Made by a program: the position numbers and the translations under genes. A DNA stretch of 64,000 nt from positions 4,712,001-4,776,000 of the forward strand of contig WHVY01000001.1 of the NCBI GenBank assembly GCA_022266195.1. The letters run 5' to 3'. Shown here piece after piece: positions 51,748-64,000 of this stretch. This stretch comes from Tetranychus cinnabarinus (lineage: Eukaryota; Arthropoda; Arachnida; Trombidiformes; Tetranychidae). Under the pieces are notes generated by a model. That model was not told where the DNA came from. It saw nothing but the letters and a program-made list of their open reading frames with translations, and ran no database searches. Each line of letters begins with the position of its first letter. The first letter of the stretch is position 1.

Positions 51748-52095
51748 CGAGTGGACAAATGGTCGGATTAAACTTGAAAATCTTGCAAAACTGGGAAAAG
51801 TGCGAGTAAAAGGAAAATTGAAAAAATATTTCGAAACTCGACTTTTCTAATTCCATTTTCATGTAAATTTGAAAAAATTCCTGAATCTTTAGCGTTTCTT
51901 TTGCATATTGATGCAATTTTTGTCTTTGACTGATCAAGTTGATAGTTTGATTAGCTTGAAGTGTTTCAATCGAAGACGATTTTTTTTAAATTTTGTGGAA
52001 AAGTTGAGATTCTTTTTGCCAATTGATCAAGATTGTGTTTTGTTGGATGAGTTTTGAGCGATTTTTAAGATTCAATGCACCCGTTTGTCCACTCG
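51748..52095. mobile_element. Candidate non-autonomous TIR element, 348 bp
   Basis: CGAGTGGACAAATGG at 51748-51762 faces its inverted copy at 52081-52095 with one mismatch. Both ends are flanked by TCA (51745-51747 and 52096-52098), which could be a 3-bp target duplication. The interior has no transposase. It begins 40 bp after an EHBP1 exon. The superfamily is not assigned. Confidence 0.5.
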
Positions 52096-55000
52096 TCATT
52101 TAGCCCATGTTAATTACGGACATTACACAGTATCAGGATTGGTAAAGGAGAAGCAAAAAAGTATCGCCTGAAAAGGTTTTATTTGAACAACGTGTAAATA
52201 TTTAACATTTAATCTCTCTTAAACCGATGATAACTGGATTAAAGTGTTGAGTGTGTTTGTATGTGTATCTTTGGTACCATTGAATGGATACCAGCAAACT
52301 GTTACAAGTATTGATGAATGTCAGTATCATGTTTGGCCAGGTCAGTTGCATTTTGACACTTTTTTTGGCTGGTTAAACCAATTGATTTCTATGAGCGTGT
52401 ATACATTGCTTTTGCACAATTAAATGGTTAGTTTAGTCTGACAAGACCATATCTAATAAACAAACTTTCAACTTATCGCTACATAATCATTGAAGATCAC
52501 CATTAATGATAACTTGAACCAAGGCAACAAGCTTAACCTAACCTAATACTACTAACCCAACTTACAGTAAACCCTATTTAAACCAAGTTTAAACAAAATC
52601 GACAATTTACAATGAAATGCAAACTAATACTTTTATTTACTTAAAACAAAAATCAGGTTCAAACAATCAATAATCACTAATCATTCACCATTGCAATTCG
52701 GGTCCGTTAAGCACCTAGAAATGCAAAGAAAAAATCGAAATAAGAAATGTTCAGATCAAACAAATAATCAGATTGAAATGGCAAGACTTATAGCAGCATT
52801 TGGATCGATGATTGTTTTTGTCACCAATAATGCAAAATAGTAAAGAAGCTCGAAGAGATTCAATTTAGTCTCAAAACTCGAAAAAAAATTGCATCAATCT
52901 TTAGGTAAAAATGTCAATTCAATATAATTTTTTTGCAAAATTCGACTTTGAGTTGAGTGAAAATGTCAATGTTTTACTGTTGACTTGCATTTTCAGGAAT
53001 CGAAAGCAAAGCAACATTTAAAGCACAAGTAAAGATATCAAAGTTTGACTCTTGCTTTTCATTCAATTTGATGGGTTTAACATTTTGCGCTTTTGATGAC
53101 CGCTTCGGGAGTCCCCCTGTTAATGTTCAACTTGCATGTTCAGTAAATGCATTATCCAATATATTATTCTTATTACATGTAAACTTGATTGAGGTTCTTT
53201 CTCATGAGTCTACTTCTTAGTTTGCTTTTTGCTGCTTACTTGTGAGTCTCTTGTTTTGCTTGTTCCCTTGTCTACCAAGCTTGTCTCTCAACATGAATGA
53301 AGACATGTAAAAATAAGGATTACTCGTGACATACCTTGTCAAATCTTCCATCATATTTATCTCTACCTTGATAAAAGGTAAAAAATGAAGTAAAATGAAG
53401 ACAGTCAAGATATTTGTATTTTACAGCTTGTTGACCGTGATGTGGTTACCCTTGTTCGTATTGATGTTTCATGATGTTGCCTTGTTCCAAGTCATCTTGT
53501 CTCTTGAAGTTGCTTTAAATGTCATTGCTCGTCAATCGTCTTCAACAACATCCCGTTGATATACATACTTTCCTCTCTCGCCATCTTTCCTTTTCTTTTC
53601 CTCCTCACATTTCCTTATCCAGCATCCTGTGAAATCCTACACCCACTTCATGTTTCAGCTTATAAAAAATATTCAATATGAAAAAATACTTTTTTTCATA
53701 ACTCATCTTTTCTCTCTCTCTCTCTTCTCGTCATCTTCATGCTTTTTTCATCATTTTACTCCTACTTTTTTGGCTTTTCTTGCCAGTTTGCCCTTCATCA
53801 AATGAAAATAACGTTCTAGCATGTTCTAGTTGTAACTGAAACGTGAACATGAACAATTATCGAGAAAATAGTTGAAGCAATTTTCACTTGCCAATCGTTT
53901 ACAGTTACAAGATTTGAAGGATGAAAATCAAGTGTGACAACAATAAATTTAGATCAAGATGATGATGACATGAACAATGCTGTCAACTTGCGTATTTACC
54001 CTTAGAATCACATTTCAATTCAATCATACGCTTCATTTCCTGCAACAATTTGACTGTGACAATTCAACTAAACATTGGTTGAACCAATTTGTCCATGTTA
54101 ATGATTAAGTGAAATCAACTCTTCTCATCAAGTAACAAACATTTCAATCAATGCAAAATAAACTGATGCATTTTACATGTTTACTTAAGGTATTTCAAGG
54201 TAAATTAAATTTCCATCGGAAGCAAATTAGTCTAACACTTGTCCAACAACAATAATTTCACCTCCGAAGTACAGGCTTCGATTGAAAATGAATTGATGCG
54301 ATAACTCGAGTTATCAGAATCAAATTAGTTCAAAACTTTTACATTTTCACCAATTTCTGTTGCAATATAATTGATTTCAATCTTTGCTCTACAAAAGTAA
54401 TCAATGTTTCATTGCAATTTCGGGTCAACCAAGACTAGAATTTTGTTGATGTCGTTTGCATTGAAGATAAAGTCAAATGTTACCAGAAATGTTACCAGGT
54501 AAAAGATTGTCATTCATGATTTCCATTGAACTGCTTATTGCCACTTTTGCACCGAGAATAAAAACGAATAAAAAAGCTACTCGAAAGTAAAAAGTTGCCT
54601 TGTTTATGGGATGATGATGATATTGGATGATGAGGATGATGGTGAAGGAAATAGAAGATTAATATAAAGAAAAATAAGGTATTCATGTTGAATAGAGTCA
54701 ATTGTGGAAGAGAAAAGAGAATGAAAAGAAATGTGAAAAAGGAGAAAAAAAGGGATGGAGAAGATGATGATGATGAAGAAAAGGAGAAAGCGTATATCAG
54801 GATTAAAGGGCAGGAAATGAATTGATTGTTGCTTCTCTTTTTCACTGGATATGCAGACTTGTCTTCATCTTTTCCCCCTTCATCATCTTTTTTACATCAT
54901 TCAGCTCTAATCATCATCCTCATCATCAACGGAGAGATATTTTTATCTCAACCTTTCCAGGCGAATGCAAGTATATTGTCTCTTCCCTAAATTAAGGAAT

Positions 55001-57472
55001 CTTCCCTTTCCAGTTTCACTCACTTGCTCTTATAGATTTATCTAAATTTACTTGTATCGTTATTAGAACCATTAACCAGGGTAAAATTCATTTCATGTAT
55101 TATACTTATTCATTTGAAATGATTGAATCTTGTTCCATTTTTTTTTCTTTCCTTTATTATCGAACCAAACTTTTGCCAAAATGATTCCCAAAATATTGAC
55201 TATTGATGTTGTTTATCAACATTGAGTCAACTTTTGATGATCAACTCTGTATTGATTTTTTTCTACTTTTTTTCATGGAAACATTCAACTTGTGAATTTG
55301 GAGAAAAATGAAGTTACTTTTTATCTGTTTCGAATGAAAATTACAAAAAGTTTTCTTTTGTTTTCATTTTCTTCCTAAATCCCATTTCAAAATTATATCA
55401 AATGAAAAAGGTAAAGGATGATGATGATGAACAGAAAAGGTTGAAATGCCAATTAAAGTGTTGACGATATCAATGGTTTTGTAGAAGCTTAGCTTAAATT
55501 GAAACTTTTTCAAACTGTATCTTTAACCCCTTCAATATTTTATCAGAACAACTCTTTCTTTTACTCAACACTTATCAGGAAAAAGAGGGAAAATAAGCGG
55601 ATTTTGACCTTGATCATTTTCACTCGTCTTTACTTAAGCACATAACTTGCAAGCCTGAAAATGAAATTAATTTCAAACAGAATGAATCAGCTTGCAAAAC
55701 TGAGCCTCATGGAGTTTCCATTTTTCATCGTTCTGTTATCCTTCAAATATTTTCATCTCATAGTAAAAACAAAACCAAGAACGATGTGTTAGGTTGAGTA
55801 AAGATTCAATTCCGAGAATTCGCTTTCCTAGAACGCTAAAGTTTCAAACCTCTTCTTTAGCTAAAGACAAATTGATGTGTGCTTTCAACACGTTTTATGA
55901 TGCAAGGTTAAACGTCTAGAAAGTCGAGAAAATTTTCGTCTTTTGATGAAATTTCCAATTTGTTTACATTTCCAGTTTATACAATTGAGTTGGATAATCT
56001 TAAGATTCTTAGAGCTTAAACTCTGAACTTTTCACTATAATAATGCAAAATAACCCGACGACTTTTCCAAAATTATCCTTTTATCCAATCAACCTGAACC
56101 TTTTGTCTTAAACTGATCAATGTTATCACCTTTTTTTCATCTAACCGTTTAAGCTTTGATAAACTTTTTGTCACAATAATAATGCAAAATAATCGGATGA
56201 TGCTTAAGTCGGCTAATGTTTAAAATACATAAACGGGATAAAAAGGCAACTCTAACCATAGAGAAAAAATAATCGGCCAATGTTCGTTCACTTCTTGTTT
56301 TGCCTTTTTCGTTACTTGTTACTATCTTGTTCATCTTGATGTTTCTCATTTTATCACTGATGAGTAAGATGACACCTCAAGTGTGTCACTAAAGTCATTC
56401 AAGTCTCCTGGCAAATCAACGTGATTACTGTTGAGTGGTGAAAGTACAACTTGACCGGAAACCCTGATCAACTGTTTAAGTGCAAACCAGTCAAGGGCAT
56501 CACAATCAACATTATTTTTGTTTTTTTTGCTTCCAAATGAAACATTTTACTTTTGACTTTATTTTGCTACTAAAGACGATGCTGAGGAATCGTGAAAGTT
56601 GAACCTTAACAGTAAAAACAAACAGAAACTTTTTTTTCCCTCTGTTTGCAAAGTTTGCTCATTTTGTTGTTTTTATTTGCTGTTGACTTTTTTTGCCAAT
56701 GAATGCATGAATGTCATGAAAATGGATGAAACAAAATGTAGCATTATTGAAACTTGCCTTGCATTTGACAGTTTTACATGAATAAAAATCTCTATCACTG
56801 TTAATCTTTGAACAATTTTTTTGTCACTTTTGCCTTCTCTTGATCATCTTGCTAACCTAGATACTCAACTCGCCAACTTCAACTTTTCACGTGCTTTTCC
56901 TGCCGATCACTTTGGCAGTCTTGTTGATCTGAAACTGATTCAATTGACAAAAATTTACAATTGACTCTGATTTTGATTAACCTTCAACCAAAAGTCAACA
57001 CAAACCTTGAAACAATTTGACAGTAAATACAGAAAATGAAAATCTCACAAAAAATGATTTACGTAAAAAAGTGCGAAAAACTTGTTCAATTTTTGCCTTT
57101 TCAATCAATCATTTACAATTGAAATCCTTTTGTTTCCAATGTAACCATTTTTACCATCAATTAATCATTTACAATTGTAAATGATCTGTAAAAGTTTTAA
57201 CATTCAATTGAAAGAATCTGGAAATGAAACTTGAAATTCAATTGAAACTTGAAATTTCATATTAAGCTATAATCTTCAGGTCAGTTGTAAAGTTCAAGTT
57301 TGCCTATTGAAATGAGATGAAATTAGAAGTAAAAAAAAGATTGAAAAGCCTGAACAATATAATCATAGGAATAAACTTGTAAATTAAAATAACCGTGAAA
57401 CTGAGTTTCATTAAATTGAGTTAAACTGGTAAAAAATGAAATGAAGAATCTTTACTCATCTTTACTCATCTT

Positions 57473-57490
57473 CATCATCATCATCATCAT
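57473..57490. repeat. CAT trinucleotide repeat
   Basis: Six CAT units follow two copies of TTTACTCATC. Confidence 0.8.
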
Positions 57491-57994
57491 TTTGATGATC
57501 TAAAAATGAATTGTAAGATTATTATTGCATTGTTACCAATGAAAGATGAAAAAGACACTAAAGTTGAATACTTGAGTCTAAACACGAGTTTGTTTAAATG
57601 TAGGTTAGCTGAATGATAAAAAATGATGACAATGATGAGAACGCAAAGTTGAAGAAGCCTCTTGAGCTTTTTGCCTTTTTATGAAGAGATGAAGAGGAAG
57701 ACAAATTAGGTAATATGAAGCAAAACCATTGCATTTTGCAGCTCTTCTTGCTTTTACTTTTGTTGTTCACAAGAGTCTTTCAACTCCTTTCTATAAGTTG
57801 TAAGATGATAAAAATTAGTCAACATTTTTTGCTCTTTCGCTTCATCTTCCTATTTTCCTCATCCTTGCTTCATCTTTTTCTCCTGTATTTTCATGGTTCC
57901 TCTGCTGCCTTGCTGTTCGCTATTCTCACCTTGAAACTCACTCTGAAAATGGTCACCTAAAGGCATCCATTCTGAGCCCAGTAAAGCGTATCTA

Positions 57995-58026
57995 ACGCGT
58001 GAAGGAAACGCGTCAAATGCACGTGC
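57995..58026. promoter_or_regulatory. Cluster of three palindromic sites
   Basis: Two ACGCGT sites (57995-58000 and 58008-58013) and one GCACGTGC (58019-58026, an E-box core) lie within 32 bases of an otherwise AT-rich intron. They may be an intronic enhancer or promoter; this is inferred from composition only. Confidence 0.3.
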
Positions 58027-61000
58027 CTTTAACACCTTTTTTATTTACACTTTACTTGTATTTCATTAAAGCTTAAACTGTCAATCTCATATTACGTTGT
58101 ATTTCAATGACTTGACAATTTATTTAATTTACTTTTCTTTCCACTTTTGTTGTTGTTCAACTGGTTAACAATCATACATTAATGATCAATAATATTATGA
58201 GAAAAAGTTTACAGATTAAAAACTCGACATTGTTTATCAACTCAATGATTAAAGTCAATTGAATATGAAAGTTAATGAAAAAATTAATAATAATTCATTC
58301 CCATGTTCAACTGAATAGTTGAAAATAAAGGCGCAAGTTTACACTCGAGTTGAGCTTCAGTTTGTTTAACCTTGATTAAAGTTTCATTTTCCACTTTCTC
58401 AACGATATTCACAACTTTATCATATGCAGATGAAACACTCAAACACTGCAATTTCATTTCAAATGAAAGAGAGAAAAATATTGATTCAGCAAAAGTTTTC
58501 ACTAAAATTCATGAATATCTCACTTTTGGATTGCGCCTAAATATTTGGACAAAATCAAGAGAACTGTCGATAAATTGAAAAAAGTGTTGGATCGTTGATG
58601 TTCAACAAGCATTTCTATCGATGAAACTTTCAGATCTTTACTGCTTCATTCAAAGTCCGAGGTTAGGCTAAAATCGAAGTGATCTTTTGTATAGAAGCAG
58701 AAATTTTTTTCCCCAAAATAAGCGCTTTTTGGTTGTCCATCAAAAGTTACGTCAGAGTTTTATGAAAAATCTAGTTCAACTGCACAAAAAGCCATCAAAG
58801 TTTCAATTTGAACTCGATTTTCTCGAAAACTTTCGATGAGACACATTTTTATGGCATAAATAAACTCTTTTATGGCCATACAAACCCATAAAGTCTCAAC
58901 TCTCAATCCAAAAAAGTTTTGTGTTAACTCTTTTTTTATTGAATTTTGGCTTGAGCTATCGATTCAGATTGAAAAACAAATTGATTCTTTCATCGAGTTT
59001 TCATTTTTTGGAAAATTGCAAAAGTTTTGTTCTATTGCATTCTATGGTTTTGATGAACAAAATGTTTTCAGCGTAAAAAAGATTTCAATTTTTCTCTGAA
59101 AATTGAATGAAAAAATTGTTGAAATGCGATTATTTTTATGGCCAAAATGAAAGTTAGAGATTATTTGAAAAGAGCAAAAAAAAGTGCGAATAAAATGTGA
59201 TTCAATGTTAATAGCGTAATTATTTGCCGATTTAAAGTTAATGCAAATGTATCAATATCATGATTTGTAAAGAATAAAAGTGAGGATAAAAAAGTGTTAC
59301 CTGGATCTTAATTAAGATTAAGATTAGATTAAATAAGGATTAACTTTTTACATTTGGATAAGTCGATTATTTGCTTTTTTTCATTCTAATGTAACCCAAG
59401 AGAGAGAAGCAAATATTGCATCCTGATCCACCCTCTCATCATCCTAATAATGTGGTGAACCCAGAGGAACCTCTTGACTTTCATGTTTCTGTCCTTTGAA
59501 AAGGAAAGAGTGGAAACTGAAGATGAAACTGAAGATGAAGATGAGCAAAAGGAGAAAAATGTAAACTTTAAAAAGATGTAAAGATGTATGGAGCCAAAGA
59601 AAGCTGGCCATCACTTGAAGAGAGGCAAAGATATGAAAAAAATGTTTGATAACAAAGACTCTTGAAGTATGCAATACCAAAAAAGCATCAATAATTTTCC
59701 GCATCAATTCATTGCACATTCAATTTTCCTCCCTGTGATTACATTGCTGTGTAGAGGGTGAAAAAATTGATGTTTACTAATGTTGGTTTGCAAAGTCAAA
59801 ATAATGTTGATCGATAAAAACGCGGGAAACTCTCTTATTGATCCAGATTATCATTATTATTAAGCACACAAAAAATACTCCTAAATCATTGAGTATTACT
59901 TGATTATATTATTGTGGCCAATCATTTTCACCCATTGTTATCATTACCATCATCTTCATCATTTATCAATCCATTGTTATACAAATTACAAACTCATTAC
60001 ATTCTCATTACAATAATGAATATTGAATGCAACTTTTGATTACATTTTTCGTCGAAAATGCAATCACGACAGTTTATTATAAGAGTGACTATATTGAACC
60101 AATGCATCTTTGACCTTTTCATTGTTTTTCGAAGAAATTGTGTTTTCACAAAATCTTTTATCAACTTTTCAATAGACTCATCAAAACTTGTAGAAATGCG
60201 AGTTTTCGAGTTTCTGCGCAAATTGATGAAAACAACTCCATATGAAAGTTTGCGTTTCTTGTCAAGTCAATCTGATTGAATTAGAACTTTAGAAAATCAG
60301 AAATTCTGGTTTTTATTGGAATTTTGGAGATTTTCTTCATTAAACTTTTGGGTTTCATTTAATTTCAATTTGCAAAATTCGCTATTTCAAAATGCACGCG
60401 AATTCAAAATTTGCTATTTTCATGTTGATTTGTTGATTTCGGATTTAACTTTTGCAAATTAACTTTCTTTTGAAACTGAAAATTCAATGAAATAGAAATT
60501 ATCAAAATTCCGTTGCAAATTTCGATGCAGTTTGGTCGAGAAAAGTTGTTGAATAAAAAGTTTAAATTCATTCGATTTACTCAATTTTTTTGGTTATAAT
60601 TGCAACTCGATTTTAAGTAGTCATGAATTTGAATTGCATCATTTGCGATGCAACAAATGCAAATGAAAAGAATTTAATAAATCATTGAAACTTTGACGCA
60701 AATCGTTTTTTATACAACCTTTGATAAAGATATAGTTGGAGAAGTGACTTTTCATTGATTCTTGAAATGAATGGTGAAAAAGAGACGATAAAGAATGATG
60801 ATGAACAAGAAAAGTAACCAATCCTGAAAATGTTATTTTGTACACGAAAAGCGTTATTAGCCACATCCTTACCTGTCAGCCGATACAAATTAATATACTC
60901 TGCGCTCTTTAAGCGGTACAACCCTTCAAGATGAAGCCTTTTCCCATTACCATTTGGCACTGACCAGGGAACCCTTTTGCCTCATACTTTACAGTCTTGT

Positions 61001-61830
61001 CAGTGTTTTTGCCAATCAAATGGTGTTCACCTTTAATCCTCTGAAAGTTGAGTATATATACAATATATATATTTATGTATATATATAGATATGTAAGTAA
61101 AATAATTAGCCATACCTGTCAGTTTAAATTTTGTTTTTTCTTCTTCTTCTTCCTCTTCTTCCTTCCTTCATCATTATCATCATTTTGCCTCTCTTTCCAG
61201 TTCACATTTTTCCATTGGACTGCGCATTTCAGGTGAACCATAAAATTCCTGGAACCTGAGCTTAATGTGCACTCCTTTACCCACCTCTTTGCCACCTTCA
61301 TCATCATCCTCTCTTTGGTCATCCTAATGATGTAATTTGTATGACCATAGAAGAGCACACAAAAAGAGCAGAAAAACAATGGAAAAGTGCAAGAAGAGAA
61401 AAAAAAGAAAAGAATTTTTCATTTCTTTTCCAACCTTGATCAACTAATGATTTATCCTCAGTTGAATTCACCTTGAAACTTACCTAACCTTTAACCTTCA
61501 CTGAACAATTTATTTCAATATTTGAATGACAAAAGTAACATCTAAAGCAATACTCAATTGATAACCTTTTAAGACGCAAAAAGAGAAATGAAACATTCTT
61601 GAAAATGTTTCATCTCCATCATCTCTCTTGATCGTCATCTTCATCTTCTTAATCGATTATGAAACAGTAAGCCAATCCTCTGTTGGATACACACGTTCAT
61701 AAGGTGAATCCTTGCTGAGCATTGAAGAGTCAGGGAAAGAAGGAGAAGAAGCAAAGGCAGGTAAAAAAAAGGAAAGGTGAAGCTGAAAGAAATTCTTGAA
61801 AGATAAAAATGAGTAAAGATAAGTTGAAGA

Positions 61831-61853
61831 AAGAAAGAAGAAGAAGAAGAAGA
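61831..61853. repeat. GAA microsatellite
   Basis: A run of AAG units in a purine-rich stretch of the last intron. Confidence 0.75.
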
Positions 61854-64000
61854 AAAAAAGGTAAAAAAATTTACCTGCAGGGCCAACTTACTTTACATAT
61901 ACACCATCAGCATCACCTTTATCATCATCATCATTATCATCATCAACTTTTCTTATTTTCTTATATTTATTAGCTTCTTTTCAATATAAACTGTAATCGC
62001 TATTTAAGTTGATATTTTATTTTTATTCACTGGAAAAATGTTTCGCTTGCACAAAAATTTCATTTCAAACATTTTCTCATCTTCTTTCCATTCTAAATCA
62101 GTCTTAGAAGACTGATCATCTTGACATTGAATATTAATTGTTTTCACCTTTTTTTTCCTCTTCTTCTGCTTCTGATCCATTTAACTGAACCAACTCAAGT
62201 CTCAAGTTCAATGCGAAAAGGGTTTACCAGGTTGTTTATGATTCTCACCTTTTTCCATGTTTACCTTTTTTAAATTGTTCATTTTCTACATTCTGTAAAA
62301 TTCTCACCTTTTTCTTGTTCAATCCTTTTCCACCATTTTACCATGTTAATCACGAATACTTTATCATTATTATCATCTTTATCATAATCATCAGCTGTAG
62401 ACAGATTTTTGTTACCACTGAAGAGGCGAAAAAACGAAAGAAGAAAAAAATCACTAAATATATTAACTTCTGGATAATCATGATAATCTTCTTTGTAATC
62501 ATTCTGTTGAGCCTTTCTGAGCATCAACAATATCAACTTATATCAGTAAAGCGTCAACAGTCAAAGTGACATCAAAAGAAATGTAAAAAGCAAATGAACA
62601 GCAAAAATGTGTTTCAATTTGCAACTTATTATCCAATTGCAAGCGAGATTAACTTGAATTATTAGCATTGTAACCCTTTTCCAGTTGATTGTTTTCTCAA
62701 TGAAAAAAGGCAAAATTCCGAAATTTTCATGTTAATCGAAAACTTGCAATGAATCTTGAGAAATGCAAATTGAAATGGAACCACAAAGGTTGATGAAAAC
62801 CATGGTTATTGCCATAGTTACAGTTTTGTACTTGATATGAATAACAATATCTATTGATGAATGAGTTTAGCGATTTTTCTTGTTCTTCTTTTACTTTTTT
62901 TCCATGATAAAAATAATAGAAATGAATTTACTTTTACTTCTTTTTTTGCTGCTCTTCTCTCATCATTTACTCGCTCATCTTGTTTTACCATCTTTTGCAT
63001 CCTCGTCTCATAGGGAAATTAATTAGTCCAAAATGGCAACTAATCTTCTTATAGTAAGCCATTGGTTCTATTCAATAAAATGTACGCAAAGTGAGAGATG
63101 ATTATGATGATGATGATGCTGTATGCATGAACCCATGGATGATGACGGACTACTGAATAGATGAACAAATGATGTTGGTTGTTGCTTCCAATCAACTGGA
63201 TCAATGTGTGTAAACCTGTATAATAGGGAAGATACGGACAGAACACACTCTTCAGATTATCATTTTTTCATCTTCTTTTTCTTCTTCTTTTCCAATTTGC
63301 TCACTCATTAATAGGGAAGAAATGATGAAAATCATTTATCTACATCTCAATCCATTTCATTTGCCATTCACCTTTAGCTTTCCCTTTCCATTTACTCCTT
63401 TCACCTAATCTTTTGTCATCTCCATCATTATCATATTTATTATTCATTACATTTTTCAAATGAATTTAATCATTTTGATACTTTTCCATAAACCACAAAA
63501 ATGTCATCTAATTAGCATTCATTGAGACATTTTTATGTTTTCATTAATTTTTCATTAACTTTACTTTCATGTCTCTTTTTTTGTCATCAATTTTGCTCTT
63601 TTAGTTTTCCTCATTTTCACCCAAAATTGCTTTGCTTTTGTTTTTTTTTTCGATGTTTCTTTTTTTCCATTATTTTTAATGATCCAAACTGAATGATTAT
63701 CATGATGGACTTATAGGTTTATTTGCTACCATTGATTGTCCCTTTTCCTAGTCGACTATTTACTTTGATATAATGATGATGAGAGGATGAAAAGTGTTGT
63801 CTGTCTTGATTGTTACACAATTAGATGGATGATGATGATGAAAAGTGAATGAATAAGGGAACGAGTAAAGAGTAACCTGAAGTGATGAAGATAAACAAGT
63901 AAATGTAATATGAGAAAAGATCGGAAGTAATTTTTCAATATCAAACAAGAAAGTAAAGTGATGATGATGAACAGATGAGAAAAAAAGGAGCAAAAGGAAG

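Larger units (their letters stand above)
51709..64000 (+). other. EHBP1: EHBP1 intron 7, continues past window
   Basis: After the donor AGCGTAAGT at 51709 I find no exon that supplies the missing last bMERB helix in the required phase 2. More than 12.3 kb of intron is therefore likely. It holds a candidate TIR element, a palindrome cluster at 57995-58026, TA-rich sequence at about 61030-61100, and many ATC/GAT and GAA/CTT tracts. Confidence 0.65.

Noticed and set aside
57462..57490. Short repeats considered as a CRISPR-like array
   Set aside because: They are tandem trinucleotides without spacers, in a eukaryotic intron.
59530..59572. Glu/Asp-rich frame (TEDETEDED) as the missing bMERB helix
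   Set aside because: The acceptor lacks a pyrimidine tract and the sequence is a simple GAAGAT-type repeat.
60886..60950. Plus-strand segment after ACCTGTCAG as the last EHBP1 exon
   Set aside because: The phase fits and a stop follows after 17 codons, but the residues do not resemble the last bMERB helix.

Overview
The window is nuclear DNA of an arthropod, most likely an acariform mite such as a spider-mite relative. The reasons are AT-rich sequence, short GT-AG introns of about 60-100 bp in the gene-dense part, a tandem family of gustatory-receptor-like genes, and clear animal orthologues (Integrator subunit 2, Naa30, NOP53, EHBP1). The species assignment is inference; nothing here names it.

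Region 1 (1-12.4 kb) is a chemoreceptor cluster of five multi-exon gustatory-receptor-like genes. The first is cut by the left edge, one runs on the minus strand, and three are close tandem paralogues on the plus strand. Each has one large first exon followed by three small phase-0 exons. A broken copy of the minus-strand gene lies at about 9.6-10.0 kb. The cluster grew by repeated segmental duplication that also copied the 3' end of the neighbouring INTS2 gene, leaving INTS2 relics between the receptors. A small mariner-type MITE lies at 1671-1801.

Region 2 (12.7-28 kb) holds single-copy-type genes, each rebuilt from its splice sites: INTS2 (-, 4 exons), an NRF-6/acyltransferase-3 membrane protein (-, 3 exons), a phytanoyl-CoA hydroxylase homologue that has lost its iron and 2-oxoglutarate ligands (-, 4 exons), the NatC catalytic subunit Naa30 (+, 3 exons) and the ribosome-biogenesis factor NOP53 (-, 2 exons). 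Another INTS2 relic lies at about 26.0-26.3 kb.

Region 3 (28.5-64 kb) is essentially one gene, an EHBP1 homologue (CH domain, NPF motif, bMERB domain). Seven coding exons are visible (28568-51708), separated by introns of up to 12.5 kb, and the gene runs off the right edge. The long introns are rich in ATC/GAT and CTT/GAA simple repeats. They contain no second gene that I can support. They do hold a candidate TIR element next to an exon, a cluster of GC-rich palindromic sites near 58.0 kb and a readable hydrophobic extension behind a weak splice donor at 45.6 kb.

No rRNA, tRNA, CRISPR array or bacterial-type operon was recognised. I did not find a wholly new system. The most interesting items are the ligand-less PHYH homologue, the mosaic receptor array with its hitch-hiking INTS2 fragments, and the EHBP1 gene with giant introns inside its bMERB domain.
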